From Ignavibacteriales bacterium (GTDB lineage Bacteria; Bacteroidota; Ignavibacteria; Ignavibacteriales; Melioribacteraceae): a DNA stretch of 64,000 bases. The DNA is taken from contig JAPLFG010000005.1 in the NCBI GenBank assembly GCA_026390795.1, positions 224,200 to 288,199 of the forward strand, in the 5' to 3' direction. Made by a program: the position numbers and the translations under genes. Positions 24,906 to 34,441 of the stretch are shown one piece after another (within the stretch, counting starts at the first letter, position 1; each line of letters opens with the position of its first letter). The notes beneath the pieces were generated by a model. That model had not been told where the DNA came from. It ran no database searches and saw only the letters and a list, made by a program, of their open reading frames with translations.

Positions 24906-26273
24906 TTAAGTCTTTGAAAATTCATCCAGAAAAAGAGCGGAGGCGTAAAGTCCTTTTTCAAAATTTTCAAGTAAAAAATGTTCGTTTGGAGAATGAATAT
25001 CATCCGAATCCAAACCTAATCCCATTAGCACGGCTGGGGCTTTGAGCTCGTTAACAAAATCTACTACAACCGGTATGGAACCGCCTTCACGTGTAAAAAT
25101 AGTTTTTTTGCCAAATGCTTTGGATGTTGCTTTTGCAGCCGCATCAATTGCTTTACTTTCCAAAGGAACTACAACACCATAGCCATAATGTAAAGTTCGC
25201 ACATCTGTTTTGATGCTCTTCGGAGAAAGTGAGTAAATATATTTTGTGAATTCCTTTGCAAGTTTTACCGGATCTTGATTTGGAACGAGGCGCATACTTA
25301 TTTTAGCCAACGCTTTTGATGGAAGAACTGTCTTCGCGCCTTTCTCTGTAAATCCGCCAATTATTCCGTTACAATCCAATGTAGGACGAGTCCATAATCT
25401 TTCTAAAGTTGAATATCCGGATTCACCTTGTAATTCTTTTACACCAAGTTCCTTTGCATATTGTTTATCAGAAAACTTTAACCTCTTGAAATTTTCTTTT
25501 TCTGTTTTGGAAAGTTTAAGAACGTTTTTATAAAAATTTGGGACAGTTACTTTTCCATTTTTATCGTGTAGTTTTGAAATTATTTTTGCCAATTCATTAA
25601 TTGGATTTGCAACTGCGCCGCCAAAACTACCAGAATGTAAATCGCGGTCCGGTCCGGTCACTTCAACTTCCATATAAAGCAATCCGCGCAATCCATATGT
25701 AATGGTTGGAACACCTTGAGCATACATACTTGTATCTGAAATCAAAACAGCATCGCACTTCAGCAAATTTTGATTTTGCTTTAGAAATAATACAAGGTTA
25801 TCGCTGCCAATCTCTTCTTCACCTTCAAGAATAAATTTGACGTTTAGAGGAAGTTCCCCAATAGTTTTAAAAAATGCTTCTACACTTTTGATATGTACAA
25901 AATGCTGTCCCTTATTATCATTTGCACCGCGTGCCCAAATTTTACCATCTCGAATTACAGGTTCGAATGGAGGATCATTCCATAATTCCAGCGGATCGGC
26001 AGGTTGAACATCATAATGCCCATAAATTAGAACAGTCGGTTTATCAGGTTTGCCGAGCCATTCTGCATAAACAAGAGGATTGCCGGCTGTTGGAAAAATT
26101 TCAACACGTGTCATACCGGCATCTTTCAATTTTTGAACAGCAAAGCCGGCACACTTAACCATTTCATTTTTATGTGAATCGAGCGTACTAATGCTTGGAA
26201 TTCTTAAATAATCTTTTAATTCTTCCAGGTAATTGTTAAAATTATTTTTTAAATGATTTATGACTACTTCCAC
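24906..26273 (-). CDS. M20 family dipeptidase
   Basis: A 455-aa zinc metallopeptidase of the M20 (CPG2/carnosinase-like) family. Metal and catalytic motifs: IYGHYDVQPAD (His ligand, Asp), RGANDNKGQ, LEGEEEIGS (general-base Glu pair), and a closing GLGLDSDDIHSPNEHF (His ligand). The start is GTG 26273 because GGAGG lies exactly five bases upstream; longer in-frame starts lack this. Probably cytosolic; no signal peptide. The substrate is likely a dipeptide. Confidence 0.93.
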   Translation of the reverse strand: MEVVINHLKNNFNNYLEELKDYLRIPSISTLDSHKNEMVKCAGFAVQKLKDAGMTRVEIFPTAGNPLVYAEWLGKPDKPTVLIYGHYDVQPADPLELWNDPPFEPVIRDGKIWARGANDNKGQHFVHIKSVEAFFKTIGELPLNVKFILEGEEEIGSDNLVLFLKQNQNLLKCDAVLISDTSMYAQGVPTITYGLRGLLYMEVEVTGPDRDLHSGSFGGAVANPINELAKIISKLHDKNGKVTVPNFYKNVLKLSKTEKENFKRLKFSDKQYAKELGVKELQGESGYSTLERLWTRPTLDCNGIIGGFTEKGAKTVLPSKALAKISMRLVPNQDPVKLAKEFTKYIYSLSPKSIKTDVRTLHYGYGVVVPLESKAIDAAAKATSKAFGKKTIFTREGGSIPVVVDFVNELKAPAVLMGLGLDSDDIHSPNEHFLLENFEKGLYASALFLDEFSKT

Positions 26274-26563
26274 TAAATCCTCCAATCTTCTCAATTGTAA
26301 GTAATAAAATATAACTTTCCGTTTCAAATTTACATCTATCAATTTCTGTATTCAAGTAAATAACCATTTAATTAGTCGAAATCATTGGAGGTAAACTGCT
26401 TTGGAAATTAAAATTTTTGAAGGATAATTACTTTTTGAAACTCTTCCGTATGTAAAATCGCTATCCCGAACTAAAGTAATGAAATCTAGATCTTAAAGTA
26501 AAGGTTTTGGATTCTTTTCTATTTATGGTAAATTTCGACTTCAAAGCCGTATATGAATTACCT

Positions 26564-27928
26564 ATGATAATTATAAAATATATACTGAAAAACCATCTTA
26601 TCCCGTTCTTATTTTCGATTTTTATTTTACTATCTGTTTTTGTACTGCAGTATATGGTGAAGATGGCAGACCGCTTGGTTGGAAAAGGGTTAAGTGCATG
26701 GATAATAATTCAGCTGGTCACTTATAGTCTTGCTTGGATGGTTGTTCTAGTTGTACCAATGTCGGTTCTGATTGCTACACTAATGGCGTTTGGTTCTATG
26801 TCTCAGAACAATGAAATCTCAATACTAAAAGCAACAGGCGTAAGTTTATACAGGATGCTGATTCCCCCACTGCTAGCAAGTGTACTGATTGCACTTTTTC
26901 TTGTTCATTTTAATAACAATATTTATCCAGATGCAAACCATGCACTGAGAATTTTATTAGAAGATATTTCAAGAAAAAAACCAACTCTTTCTTTAGTTCC
27001 GGGAGTTTTTTCTCAAGAAGTTGCAAACTATTCTATACTTGTACGGGATATTGACCAGAACACGAATCAATTGAAACAGATAACAATTTATGATTATTCC
27101 CGCCTTCCAAAAGTAAACATTGTTACAGCGTCAACAGGTAAAATTTATTTCTCGCCAGATCAGAAAAAATTAATTTTGGATTTGAATAACGGCGAGATTC
27201 ACGAAACAGATAATACCCAAAAAAATTCTTACCAGAAACTTCAGTTTAAGCGGCATAAGATTGCAATGCCTGCAGAGCAATTTACATTTGAACAGTCAGG
27301 ACCGGGAGGACAACGCGGTGATCGTGAACTTGGTGCAGTGCAGCTAAAAGTACTAGCAGACAGCATCTCGCGAATACAATCAAATTATGTCGCGGATTAC
27401 AACAAAAAAATAACGTCGTTGATTAATTATCAAAATAATTCGCGGCTGAATGATAATAATACGAACGGAAAATTTGTTTATTTAAAAGCACAACAAAAAC
27501 TTCGAACTGATGAAAGCGCTATGAATGATATACTCTACCGATTAGACTCTAATGACAAGGAGTATGATAGATATTGGGTTGAAATCCACAAAAAATATTC
27601 GTTACCGTTTGCATGTATTATTTTTGTTCTGATTGGTGCACCTCTTGGAACTATGATGCGCAAAGGCGGTTTTGGAATGGCCGCGGGGATGAGTTTAATC
27701 TTCTTCTTGGTTTATTGGGCATTTCTGATTGGCGGCGAAAAGTTGGCAGATAGGGGATTGCTTTCGCCTTTGATGGGAATTTGGAGTGCAAATATTTTTC
27801 TCGGCATTCTTGGAATTTTATTAATGATCAAAAGTGCAAGAGAAAAAGTTACGATCAGTTTTGATTTCTTTTACAAACTTATTCCTAAGTCATGGGGACC
27901 TCAGATAGAGAATGATGAAAATTCTTGA
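26564..27928 (+). CDS. lptF: LptF/LptG family permease (first copy)
   Basis: A 454-aa YjgP/YjgQ-family protein. Three or four N-terminal membrane helices (IPFLFSIFILLSVFVLQYMV; VTYSLAWMVVLVVPMSVLIATL), a large periplasmic beta domain and three C-terminal helices (FACIIFVLIGAPLGTMMRKG) are visible. With LptG it forms the inner-membrane part of the LPS exporter; the LptB ATPase is not in the window. ATG 26564 aligns with the family start (IIIKYILKNHLIPF); an in-frame ATG at 26525 is also possible, and neither has a strong ribosome-binding site. Confidence 0.9.
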   Translation: MIIIKYILKNHLIPFLFSIFILLSVFVLQYMVKMADRLVGKGLSAWIIIQLVTYSLAWMVVLVVPMSVLIATLMAFGSMSQNNEISILKATGVSLYRMLIPPLLASVLIALFLVHFNNNIYPDANHALRILLEDISRKKPTLSLVPGVFSQEVANYSILVRDIDQNTNQLKQITIYDYSRLPKVNIVTASTGKIYFSPDQKKLILDLNNGEIHETDNTQKNSYQKLQFKRHKIAMPAEQFTFEQSGPGGQRGDRELGAVQLKVLADSISRIQSNYVADYNKKITSLINYQNNSRLNDNNTNGKFVYLKAQQKLRTDESAMNDILYRLDSNDKEYDRYWVEIHKKYSLPFACIIFVLIGAPLGTMMRKGGFGMAAGMSLIFFLVYWAFLIGGEKLADRGLLSPLMGIWSANIFLGILGILLMIKSAREKVTISFDFFYKLIPKSWGPQIENDENS

Positions 27929-28997
27929 CCGCTACCTTGTGAAACAATTTCTTCAGACAATTCTATTCGGATTGCTTGCATTTACTTTACTTTTTGTAGT
28001 GATCGATTTAATGGAAAACCTTGGGGACTTTTTAGATCAGAATGTACCGAGCCATCTTATAATACAATATTACATTGTCTTTATTCCGGAAATGATCCGT
28101 TTGATGACACCCGTATCAGTTCTTTTAGCAAGCCTGTTTACTGCCGGTAAAATGGCAAACACAAATGAATTAACTGCAATTAAAATCAGCGGTGTTAGTC
28201 TCTATCGATTCATGGCCCCTTTTATTATTACTTCATTGTTGATTAGTATTATTTCAATCTATTTCGGCGGGTATCTTGTACCGATAGCCAATAAGCAGAA
28301 AATTTTCATTGAACAAAATTCAATGAAGAAAGGAATAGTTTATTTTGGCAATAACATTTTCTTCCAAGACAACAGCACTAGAATAGTAACAATTAATTAT
28401 TATGATGTCTCACAAGGACAGGCTAATCAAATCAGCATTCAAGAATTTAATCCGAATGATAAAACAAAGCTTGTCTCCCGTTCCGATGCATTCCGCATGA
28501 AATATGATCCGGCAAAAAAATCTTGGTTTGTATATGACGGCATCACAAGGACTTTTACAGATTCGACCGAAACGATTGAGAAATTTGCTATGAAGGAATT
28601 CAAGAATTTAAATTTCAAACCAGACGATGTTATGAAGAAACAGCGTAAACCGGAAGAAATGACTTTAACCGACCTTAATAATTATGCACAGGAACAATTA
28701 CGAACCGGAAATGATCCGACTTCCACGTTAATTGAATATCATTCACGTATTGCATTTGCATTTGCTAGCGTGATAGTAGTACTGTTCGGGCTGCCTATCT
28801 CTTCTGGTCGGAGACGAGGTGGACTCGCAATTCAGTTCGGGATCAATTTGCTAATAACTTTTATCTATCTTGTCTTCATGAAAGTGAGCCAAGCATTTGG
28901 CAAAAGCGGTGTTTTGAATCCTTTGATAACTGCGTGGTTTGCTAATTTTATTTTCTTGCTTGCAGCGATTTACAATATTAAACGGGCACAAAAATAA
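27912..28997 (+). CDS. lptG: LptF/LptG family permease (second copy)
   Basis: A 361-aa paralogue of the preceding gene, overlapping it by 17 bp. The N-terminus MMKILDRYLVKQFLQTIL is typical for LptG, with PVSVLLASLFTAGKMANTNEL, a periplasmic jellyroll-like middle, and C-terminal FGLPISSGRRRGG followed by two or three helices. Together the pair indicates LPS export to the outer membrane. Which is F and which is G is assigned by order only. Confidence 0.9.
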   Translation: MMKILDRYLVKQFLQTILFGLLAFTLLFVVIDLMENLGDFLDQNVPSHLIIQYYIVFIPEMIRLMTPVSVLLASLFTAGKMANTNELTAIKISGVSLYRFMAPFIITSLLISIISIYFGGYLVPIANKQKIFIEQNSMKKGIVYFGNNIFFQDNSTRIVTINYYDVSQGQANQISIQEFNPNDKTKLVSRSDAFRMKYDPAKKSWFVYDGITRTFTDSTETIEKFAMKEFKNLNFKPDDVMKKQRKPEEMTLTDLNNYAQEQLRTGNDPTSTLIEYHSRIAFAFASVIVVLFGLPISSGRRRGGLAIQFGINLLITFIYLVFMKVSQAFGKSGVLNPLITAWFANFIFLLAAIYNIKRAQK

Positions 28998-29040
28998 AAA
29001 ATTAGAGAATTTTAACTAGGTTATTGTTCAGTGTGCTTTC

Positions 29041-31254
29041 TCACTTAGATTTCATCTCGAATACACCATCCCAATTTTCACTCGGAGGATTTTTCAAGTA
29101 GAATTCACAACGCTGCATATAAACTTTGGATGGATAATCTCCAAGTTTTTCAAATGATCTTTTGAAATAATCTTGAGCAGAATCAAAACTTCTCTGACGA
29201 TATAAATCTATCGCCTGAAAATATAAATCCATTTCCTCTATTGCTGTCTCGGCTTTTTTATCTCCAACAACACTTATCAATTCGTATACTTTAGTCGGTT
29301 TGCTTTTCCCTTTTACACGAATTACATCTAGCTGCCGAGATAGAATTTTATCTTTGCACTTTTCATGAGTGGATTCGCCAATCATAATATTTGTCCCATA
29401 TTCTTTGTTGGCGCCTTCAAGTCTGGATGCTAAATTAACATCATCACCAAGGACAGTATAATCAAACCGTTTCACCCCACCAATGTTGCCTACAATAACA
29501 TCTCCTGAATTAATTCCGATCCTAATTCTAATTGGAATTTCTCCGCTCTTCGACCACTTTTCCCGCATCTCCGCTAATTTAGTCTGCATTTGTAACGCGC
29601 TCAGACAAGCCTTATAAGCATGGTTTTCAACTTCAATAGGAGCTCCCCAGAAAGCCATTACAGCATCACCCAAATATTTATCAAGAGTTCCTTCATTGGC
29701 TAGGACAATCTCTGTCATTTCATTCAGATACTCATTAATAAAACTGACCAGTTCTTCCGGTTGTTTATTTTCTGCAAATGATGTGAAGCCTGCTATATCA
29801 CTAAATAAAACGGTTACGTTTTTCCGCTCACCACCAAGACGAAGTTTCTCCGGATTGGATAAAAGTTCATTTACAACATGCTTGCTCACATACTGGCTGA
29901 ACATTCCTTTTATTAAAACATTTTGCTGGCGTTCACGCAAGAAATGGTATGCAGTGCTGCTAAAGTAGCCGATTATCACCGCAACCGAAGGACTTACGAT
30001 TGCAATCACAAGTTTGTTTTGAATGAACAGAATAATACTCAATTCATAAATTCCAAAGACAAGAAGAATTATAAAAACTACATTGAGCACTTCAACTAAA
30101 AAGCCGATTTTAATCTTTATCTTTCTAATAAATGAAGAGATATAAAATGATATAAAAGTTAAAAAGAAAATGGCAAAGAGTTCACTTCCTTTTGATTGGT
30201 TGAAAAGAAAATCATTGTTCAGAATATTTTGAATAATGTTCGCATGGAATTCCACACCGTAAATCAGATTGTCTCCTTTATGCTTTCCTTCAGCAAATGA
30301 ACAAGCCAACATATCTCTGTCTTCCGGCATAGTTGATCCGATGATAACAATTTTGTCTTTGAACTTACCGCTCTGCAGAAGTCCGTATCCGGGATCATCC
30401 CAAGTATTGATATCACCAGAATCAATTTCATCAATCGTTTTGAAACTTTTATCATCAATTACATCTATTAGTTTTACGTGAGGGAATGTTCCGCTTGAAC
30501 CATAGAAATTTATTAAGACAGTTGTCGCGTCATATTGCGGAATTTTTTTCCCGCCAAGAAGGAAGAATCCATTTTTTCTTTCTGCAGTTCTATTGCTCTT
30601 AAATCCATAATACTTATTGAGCAGGGCAAAACCAAAACTTGGAATTCTTTCTTGAGTTATATCTGTATATCTAAATGGCAAATATCGGCGGAAAACTTTA
30701 TCAAAATCCGGCGGTGGCTGAACTATTCCGATTGAACTGTCAACTCCATAAAACATATTTCCATAATCTTCAAATATTTTTGTAACGTTTGATTTCCTTT
30801 GATCAATCAAACCCTCGGTTGTCTCATCAATTTTCCCCGCCAAAACAACTTTGCCGGATTCTCTGATAGCGCGCATCAATAATGTATCATTTGACGGAGA
30901 GAATCGATCAGGACCTGCCATTTCAACATCAATGCCGATGGCTTTTACTCCTGCTTTGGTCAGATTCTCAATAGCCTTTGCATAAATGAATCGCGGGAAA
31001 GGAGATGTATTGTATGGCGGCGGAATTTGATCAAACAGCTCCTGTGTTATATTGACAATTAAAACTTTAGATGAATCCTCAATATCAATCTTTCCCCTTT
31101 TGAGAAATCTTTGATCAATTAGTTTTAATTCCAGCTCTTTGAGTTGTGAGAATGTAAATAGATAATCTTGTGTAAGAAGCACAGTGAAAAGAGCGGCGGA
31201 AAATACAACTGCAAATTTTTGTATAAACTTGTTTCCTTTAATACCGCCGCTCAT
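29041..31254 (-). CDS. CHASE2-domain class III adenylate cyclase
   Basis: A 737-aa sensor. One N-terminal helix (13-28), an extracytoplasmic CHASE2 domain (about 35-345), three membrane helices (about 358-376, 383-410, 415-437), then a catalytic domain (about 478-660) and a short TPR-like tail. Metal Asp residues are D486 and D530; the adenine Lys is K526; the second purine position, seven before N607, is T600 rather than Asp; transition-state residues are N607 and R611. Lys/Thr defines class IIIb, the bicarbonate-responsive group, so cAMP production is expected. Last gene of the four-gene cluster that begins at 35518. Confidence 0.93.
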   Translation of the reverse strand: MSGGIKGNKFIQKFAVVFSAALFTVLLTQDYLFTFSQLKELELKLIDQRFLKRGKIDIEDSSKVLIVNITQELFDQIPPPYNTSPFPRFIYAKAIENLTKAGVKAIGIDVEMAGPDRFSPSNDTLLMRAIRESGKVVLAGKIDETTEGLIDQRKSNVTKIFEDYGNMFYGVDSSIGIVQPPPDFDKVFRRYLPFRYTDITQERIPSFGFALLNKYYGFKSNRTAERKNGFFLLGGKKIPQYDATTVLINFYGSSGTFPHVKLIDVIDDKSFKTIDEIDSGDINTWDDPGYGLLQSGKFKDKIVIIGSTMPEDRDMLACSFAEGKHKGDNLIYGVEFHANIIQNILNNDFLFNQSKGSELFAIFFLTFISFYISSFIRKIKIKIGFLVEVLNVVFIILLVFGIYELSIILFIQNKLVIAIVSPSVAVIIGYFSSTAYHFLRERQQNVLIKGMFSQYVSKHVVNELLSNPEKLRLGGERKNVTVLFSDIAGFTSFAENKQPEELVSFINEYLNEMTEIVLANEGTLDKYLGDAVMAFWGAPIEVENHAYKACLSALQMQTKLAEMREKWSKSGEIPIRIRIGINSGDVIVGNIGGVKRFDYTVLGDDVNLASRLEGANKEYGTNIMIGESTHEKCKDKILSRQLDVIRVKGKSKPTKVYELISVVGDKKAETAIEEMDLYFQAIDLYRQRSFDSAQDYFKRSFEKLGDYPSKVYMQRCEFYLKNPPSENWDGVFEMKSK

Positions 31255-31269
31255 AAATTAGTCGTCATG

Positions 31270-33681
31270 TTATATTGTTACTCGTGCTGTTAAGCCGACG
31301 ATTGAATTAGTAGATGCATCCGGAATTCTATAAATTCTTGATTGAAACATCAAATTAAAATTCAGAAAGACATTATAATCAGCAGTGAACTCAAGAGCTT
31401 GTCTCTTATAATCTCCAAAACTCGGGCTCAGAGTTGCCGTTAACTGTAATTTATTTTCAAGCAACCGATATCTGCCGCCAACAGTTAGAGTAAAATAATT
31501 GAATGGAATTCCTTTAATATCACTCGCGCTATATACAAAGCCGAATAATGACATCAATGATTGAGTCCAGTAACTATTTACATTCAGAGAAGTGGAGTTA
31601 AATTTTGCGTTTGTCATTGCCAAACTTTTATCATCTCTTGTAGACGTGGTAAAAGAAAGCGAACTGTTATGCTTCACTACCATCATGAAATCATAGGATA
31701 ATTGTAAAAGGATTCTATTGGTTACATCATCAACTGCGTATTGTCCGTTGATAGGATCTGAGGATTTCAAACTGTTATTATTCAAATATTGGTTGTAACC
31801 GATTGTTATGTTGGGAAAATTGATCCGCGGAAAAATTGAGACAGATGCACTTAGAGTTTGATACGTAGTGGTTGCAATTTTAGTTTTTTGAAGATTGTCC
31901 TGCAGACTCTCGTAACCGAATGATACGAATAATTTATTATCGAGCATTCTGAATCGATCAACCAGGTTTACACCCTTAACATCGGTTCTTAAAAATGATT
32001 GACCGAAGGATTGGTATTCATTGCCGCGGTAGATATACGAAGCACGGAGAGAATTATTAAAATAGTTAAGTGCTAAAGCAGCTTCTGCCGCAAGTGAAGA
32101 AAATTCCTGGGGGTTCCATGGACCGATATACTGATTAACAGTTATAAATTTACCAAGAATATCCCGGGCTTTTTTTACATTGCTTGGATCAATATTAAAA
32201 TTACCATTCGGCCCAAAGACAGAATCAATCTGTGCATCCGTTAAATTTCCGCTCGAAATATCTTTGTTGTAAACATCAACTGCCGCTTGAGACGTGAATA
32301 AGATGTTCTGATTATCAAAAGCGAACATCAAATCAGTTCCGATCACAATATTTTCTTGAGGGCGGGCGCCAAACTCAATAGAATTTTTATCGTCTTTAGA
32401 ATGCAGATAACTTAAGCCGAATTGGAAATTTTCCCCGCTTCCGAATGAAGGGCGGATTGCAAAAATTGTTCTGTTATAAGTACCAAGTTCAACTTTGCCA
32501 AATGAAAAACCATTGTATTTACTGCTACTAATTGGAATTATATCATTTCCCAAAGGCGCATTGCTCGCGGTAAACTTTTCTATCAAAGTACCTTCAACAT
32601 TACGAACTGTCTCTCCGGAAGTCACCTGTAGATTAATGAATCCTAAATTTACAGCGCCAGTAAAACCGCGCACTCGTTTTCCGTCCATTATCAAATTTGG
32701 AAAACGCGGGAATGCATCCCCGACTTTCAAATCGAGCCAATCTCCGCCTTGTATTGATGCTGAGTATCTGTTGTAGGGCTGCAGATTATTTTTTTCTTCC
32801 GATGTTAAATAAGCATAACCGTTTAACTTCCATTGATCTACAGAACCATTGAATTCTGCCGAGATATTATTACGCCAAACAGATGTAGAACCAAAATTTT
32901 CACTTCTCGATTCACCCATTGCATAACCGTTGTACTTCCATCTCGACCCTACAGCTTTTGCAACTTCTACCGATACAGTTTCAAAACTTCTGGAAACAGT
33001 GTGATATAGATTTCCCTCTTTATCAAAGACCTCAACCTTCAGCAATTTAGCACCAAAGCCTATTTTATTTTCAAGATTTTCACCGCTAAGAATAATTAAA
33101 TCGCCTGCTATTAATTCGCTTGAAGAAATATCCACATTGTTTAAGAATATTTTGGTTTTTTTAATATCAACAATATCCGGTGCTTTTATGAATGAAATCG
33201 ATATTAATAGTTCTTTTTCAGACATCAATTCACCATCCGCGGGACTTATAATATTAATTTCCCTATCCTTTTGTGAGAAAGCCGAAACCGGTATCTGAAG
33301 CGGATTGACACCTTTATCGACATCCATCGGATATGTTTGACTAGAGCCGTCTTTGATTCTTATTACAAGATAAAACTCAATATATGGCGGCTGAATAATT
33401 TCTGCGGGAATTGTGACTGAAGCTGTATTGCCTGCAATTAACATCTCAGCTTGTTTGTATTCATTTTGCCCAAATGATTTGTACGCGATATTAATTTCTG
33501 AAATATTCTCCGAACTAAATAGTTCAGCCGAAATTGAGAGAGCGGTTTTCTCTTTTGCATCGCCATATTTAACCGACGAAACTATGCTGCTGATCTGTCC
33601 AGAAGTCTTTACATTAAGTAGGAAAATTAAGAGCAGACCGAATACAAAAAAATCTTTAATAATTATTTTTTTTCTATTCAT
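31270..33681 (-). CDS. Large outer-membrane beta-barrel protein of unknown function
   Basis: An 803-aa exported protein. A signal-type hydrophobic N-terminus (FFVFGLLLIFLLNVKTSGQ) precedes Ig-like beta modules (about 130-230, IISPADGELMSEKELLISISF), and from about residue 250 alternating amphipathic strands rich in Tyr/Asn/Ser run to the end (VGLTARVTI). This looks like a barrel of 20 or more strands. ATG 33681 has GAGGAAT upstream; a TTG at 33693 is the alternative. It lies between the FecR-domain gene and the CHASE2 cyclase with 15 bp to the latter. Confidence 0.75.
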   Translation of the reverse strand: MNRKKIIIKDFFVFGLLLIFLLNVKTSGQISSIVSSVKYGDAKEKTALSISAELFSSENISEINIAYKSFGQNEYKQAEMLIAGNTASVTIPAEIIQPPYIEFYLVIRIKDGSSQTYPMDVDKGVNPLQIPVSAFSQKDREINIISPADGELMSEKELLISISFIKAPDIVDIKKTKIFLNNVDISSSELIAGDLIILSGENLENKIGFGAKLLKVEVFDKEGNLYHTVSRSFETVSVEVAKAVGSRWKYNGYAMGESRSENFGSTSVWRNNISAEFNGSVDQWKLNGYAYLTSEEKNNLQPYNRYSASIQGGDWLDLKVGDAFPRFPNLIMDGKRVRGFTGAVNLGFINLQVTSGETVRNVEGTLIEKFTASNAPLGNDIIPISSSKYNGFSFGKVELGTYNRTIFAIRPSFGSGENFQFGLSYLHSKDDKNSIEFGARPQENIVIGTDLMFAFDNQNILFTSQAAVDVYNKDISSGNLTDAQIDSVFGPNGNFNIDPSNVKKARDILGKFITVNQYIGPWNPQEFSSLAAEAALALNYFNNSLRASYIYRGNEYQSFGQSFLRTDVKGVNLVDRFRMLDNKLFVSFGYESLQDNLQKTKIATTTYQTLSASVSIFPRINFPNITIGYNQYLNNNSLKSSDPINGQYAVDDVTNRILLQLSYDFMMVVKHNSSLSFTTSTRDDKSLAMTNAKFNSTSLNVNSYWTQSLMSLFGFVYSASDIKGIPFNYFTLTVGGRYRLLENKLQLTATLSPSFGDYKRQALEFTADYNVFLNFNLMFQSRIYRIPDASTNSIVGLTARVTI

Positions 33682-33721
33682 TTTATTCCTCAAATAGTTT
33701 AAGGAACCCTATAAAAAATAT

Positions 33722-34426
33722 TTATTTATTTTCTGATGAGTAGTACTCTATTTCCACATCACCAAGTTTGGTCTTTATCTTAACTTTCTTTGTGTTAGTA
33801 TTTTTGATTGAACTATTCTTGTCTTTATCAGCCTGCGTCTGCGGATTGATGCTTATATTCCCAGAGTTATCAATTCTTGCAGTATTCCCTTCCGTGAGAG
33901 AACCTTCTTTTTTGTCCCCTTTTAAAGATTGAAAATCAAGTTTACCTTTATCTAATCTTATTATTGTAGAATTATTATCATCAACCTCCAGAGATCCATC
34001 TGTTCCGCGTATTGATGCCACAGCAGTAGGAGTTGTGAATTTAAATTCTTCGTCTTCCTGCTTGTTTACTTCAAATCCAATCGTACCTTTGTTAAGAACG
34101 GTGTTTTTGTTCAGTTTTTTATTTTCTGATTTACCATAAACATTGAGTATCGCATTTTCTCTAACACGTAAAAGTCCGGAGCCATCTGTAAATATTATTA
34201 GTGCGAGAGACTTTGGACCGGTTTTTACTTGATCGCCGTCATTTAAAGGCAGTCCGGTTTTAGCAGCATCCCAATCGCTTTGCCCGCCTTTTTTATATGT
34301 AACATCTATTACTATTTTCTTTACCAAAGCTACAGGTGTATCTGATGAGGGTGTTGATTTCTTGCCGGAGTTAAAACCCAGCAGAAATGGAATAATAAAA
34401 ATAATGATTAAGCTTTTCGCTTTCAT
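33722..34426 (-). CDS. Exported FecR-domain protein
   Basis: A 234-aa protein with a signal peptide (MKAKSLIIIFIIPFLLGFNS) and a FecR domain (about 58-165: LNDGDQVKTGPKSLALIIFTDGS; FTTPTAVASIRGTDGSLEV; IIRLDKGKLDF), then a Lys/Asn-rich tail. It lacks the N-terminal cytoplasmic/transmembrane part of sigma-regulator FecR proteins, so it is a periplasmic or surface FecR. Such proteins are often found with CHASE2 cyclases, as here. Confidence 0.88.
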   Translation of the reverse strand: MKAKSLIIIFIIPFLLGFNSGKKSTPSSDTPVALVKKIVIDVTYKKGGQSDWDAAKTGLPLNDGDQVKTGPKSLALIIFTDGSGLLRVRENAILNVYGKSENKKLNKNTVLNKGTIGFEVNKQEDEEFKFTTPTAVASIRGTDGSLEVDDNNSTIIRLDKGKLDFQSLKGDKKEGSLTEGNTARIDNSGNISINPQTQADKDKNSSIKNTNTKKVKIKTKLGDVEIEYYSSENK

Positions 34427-34441
34427 AGTTTTATCAACCTT

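Noticed and set aside
26350-26563. Short frame after a GGAGG near 26387
   Set aside because: The frame following it ends after a few codons; it is probably chance or part of the lptF leader.
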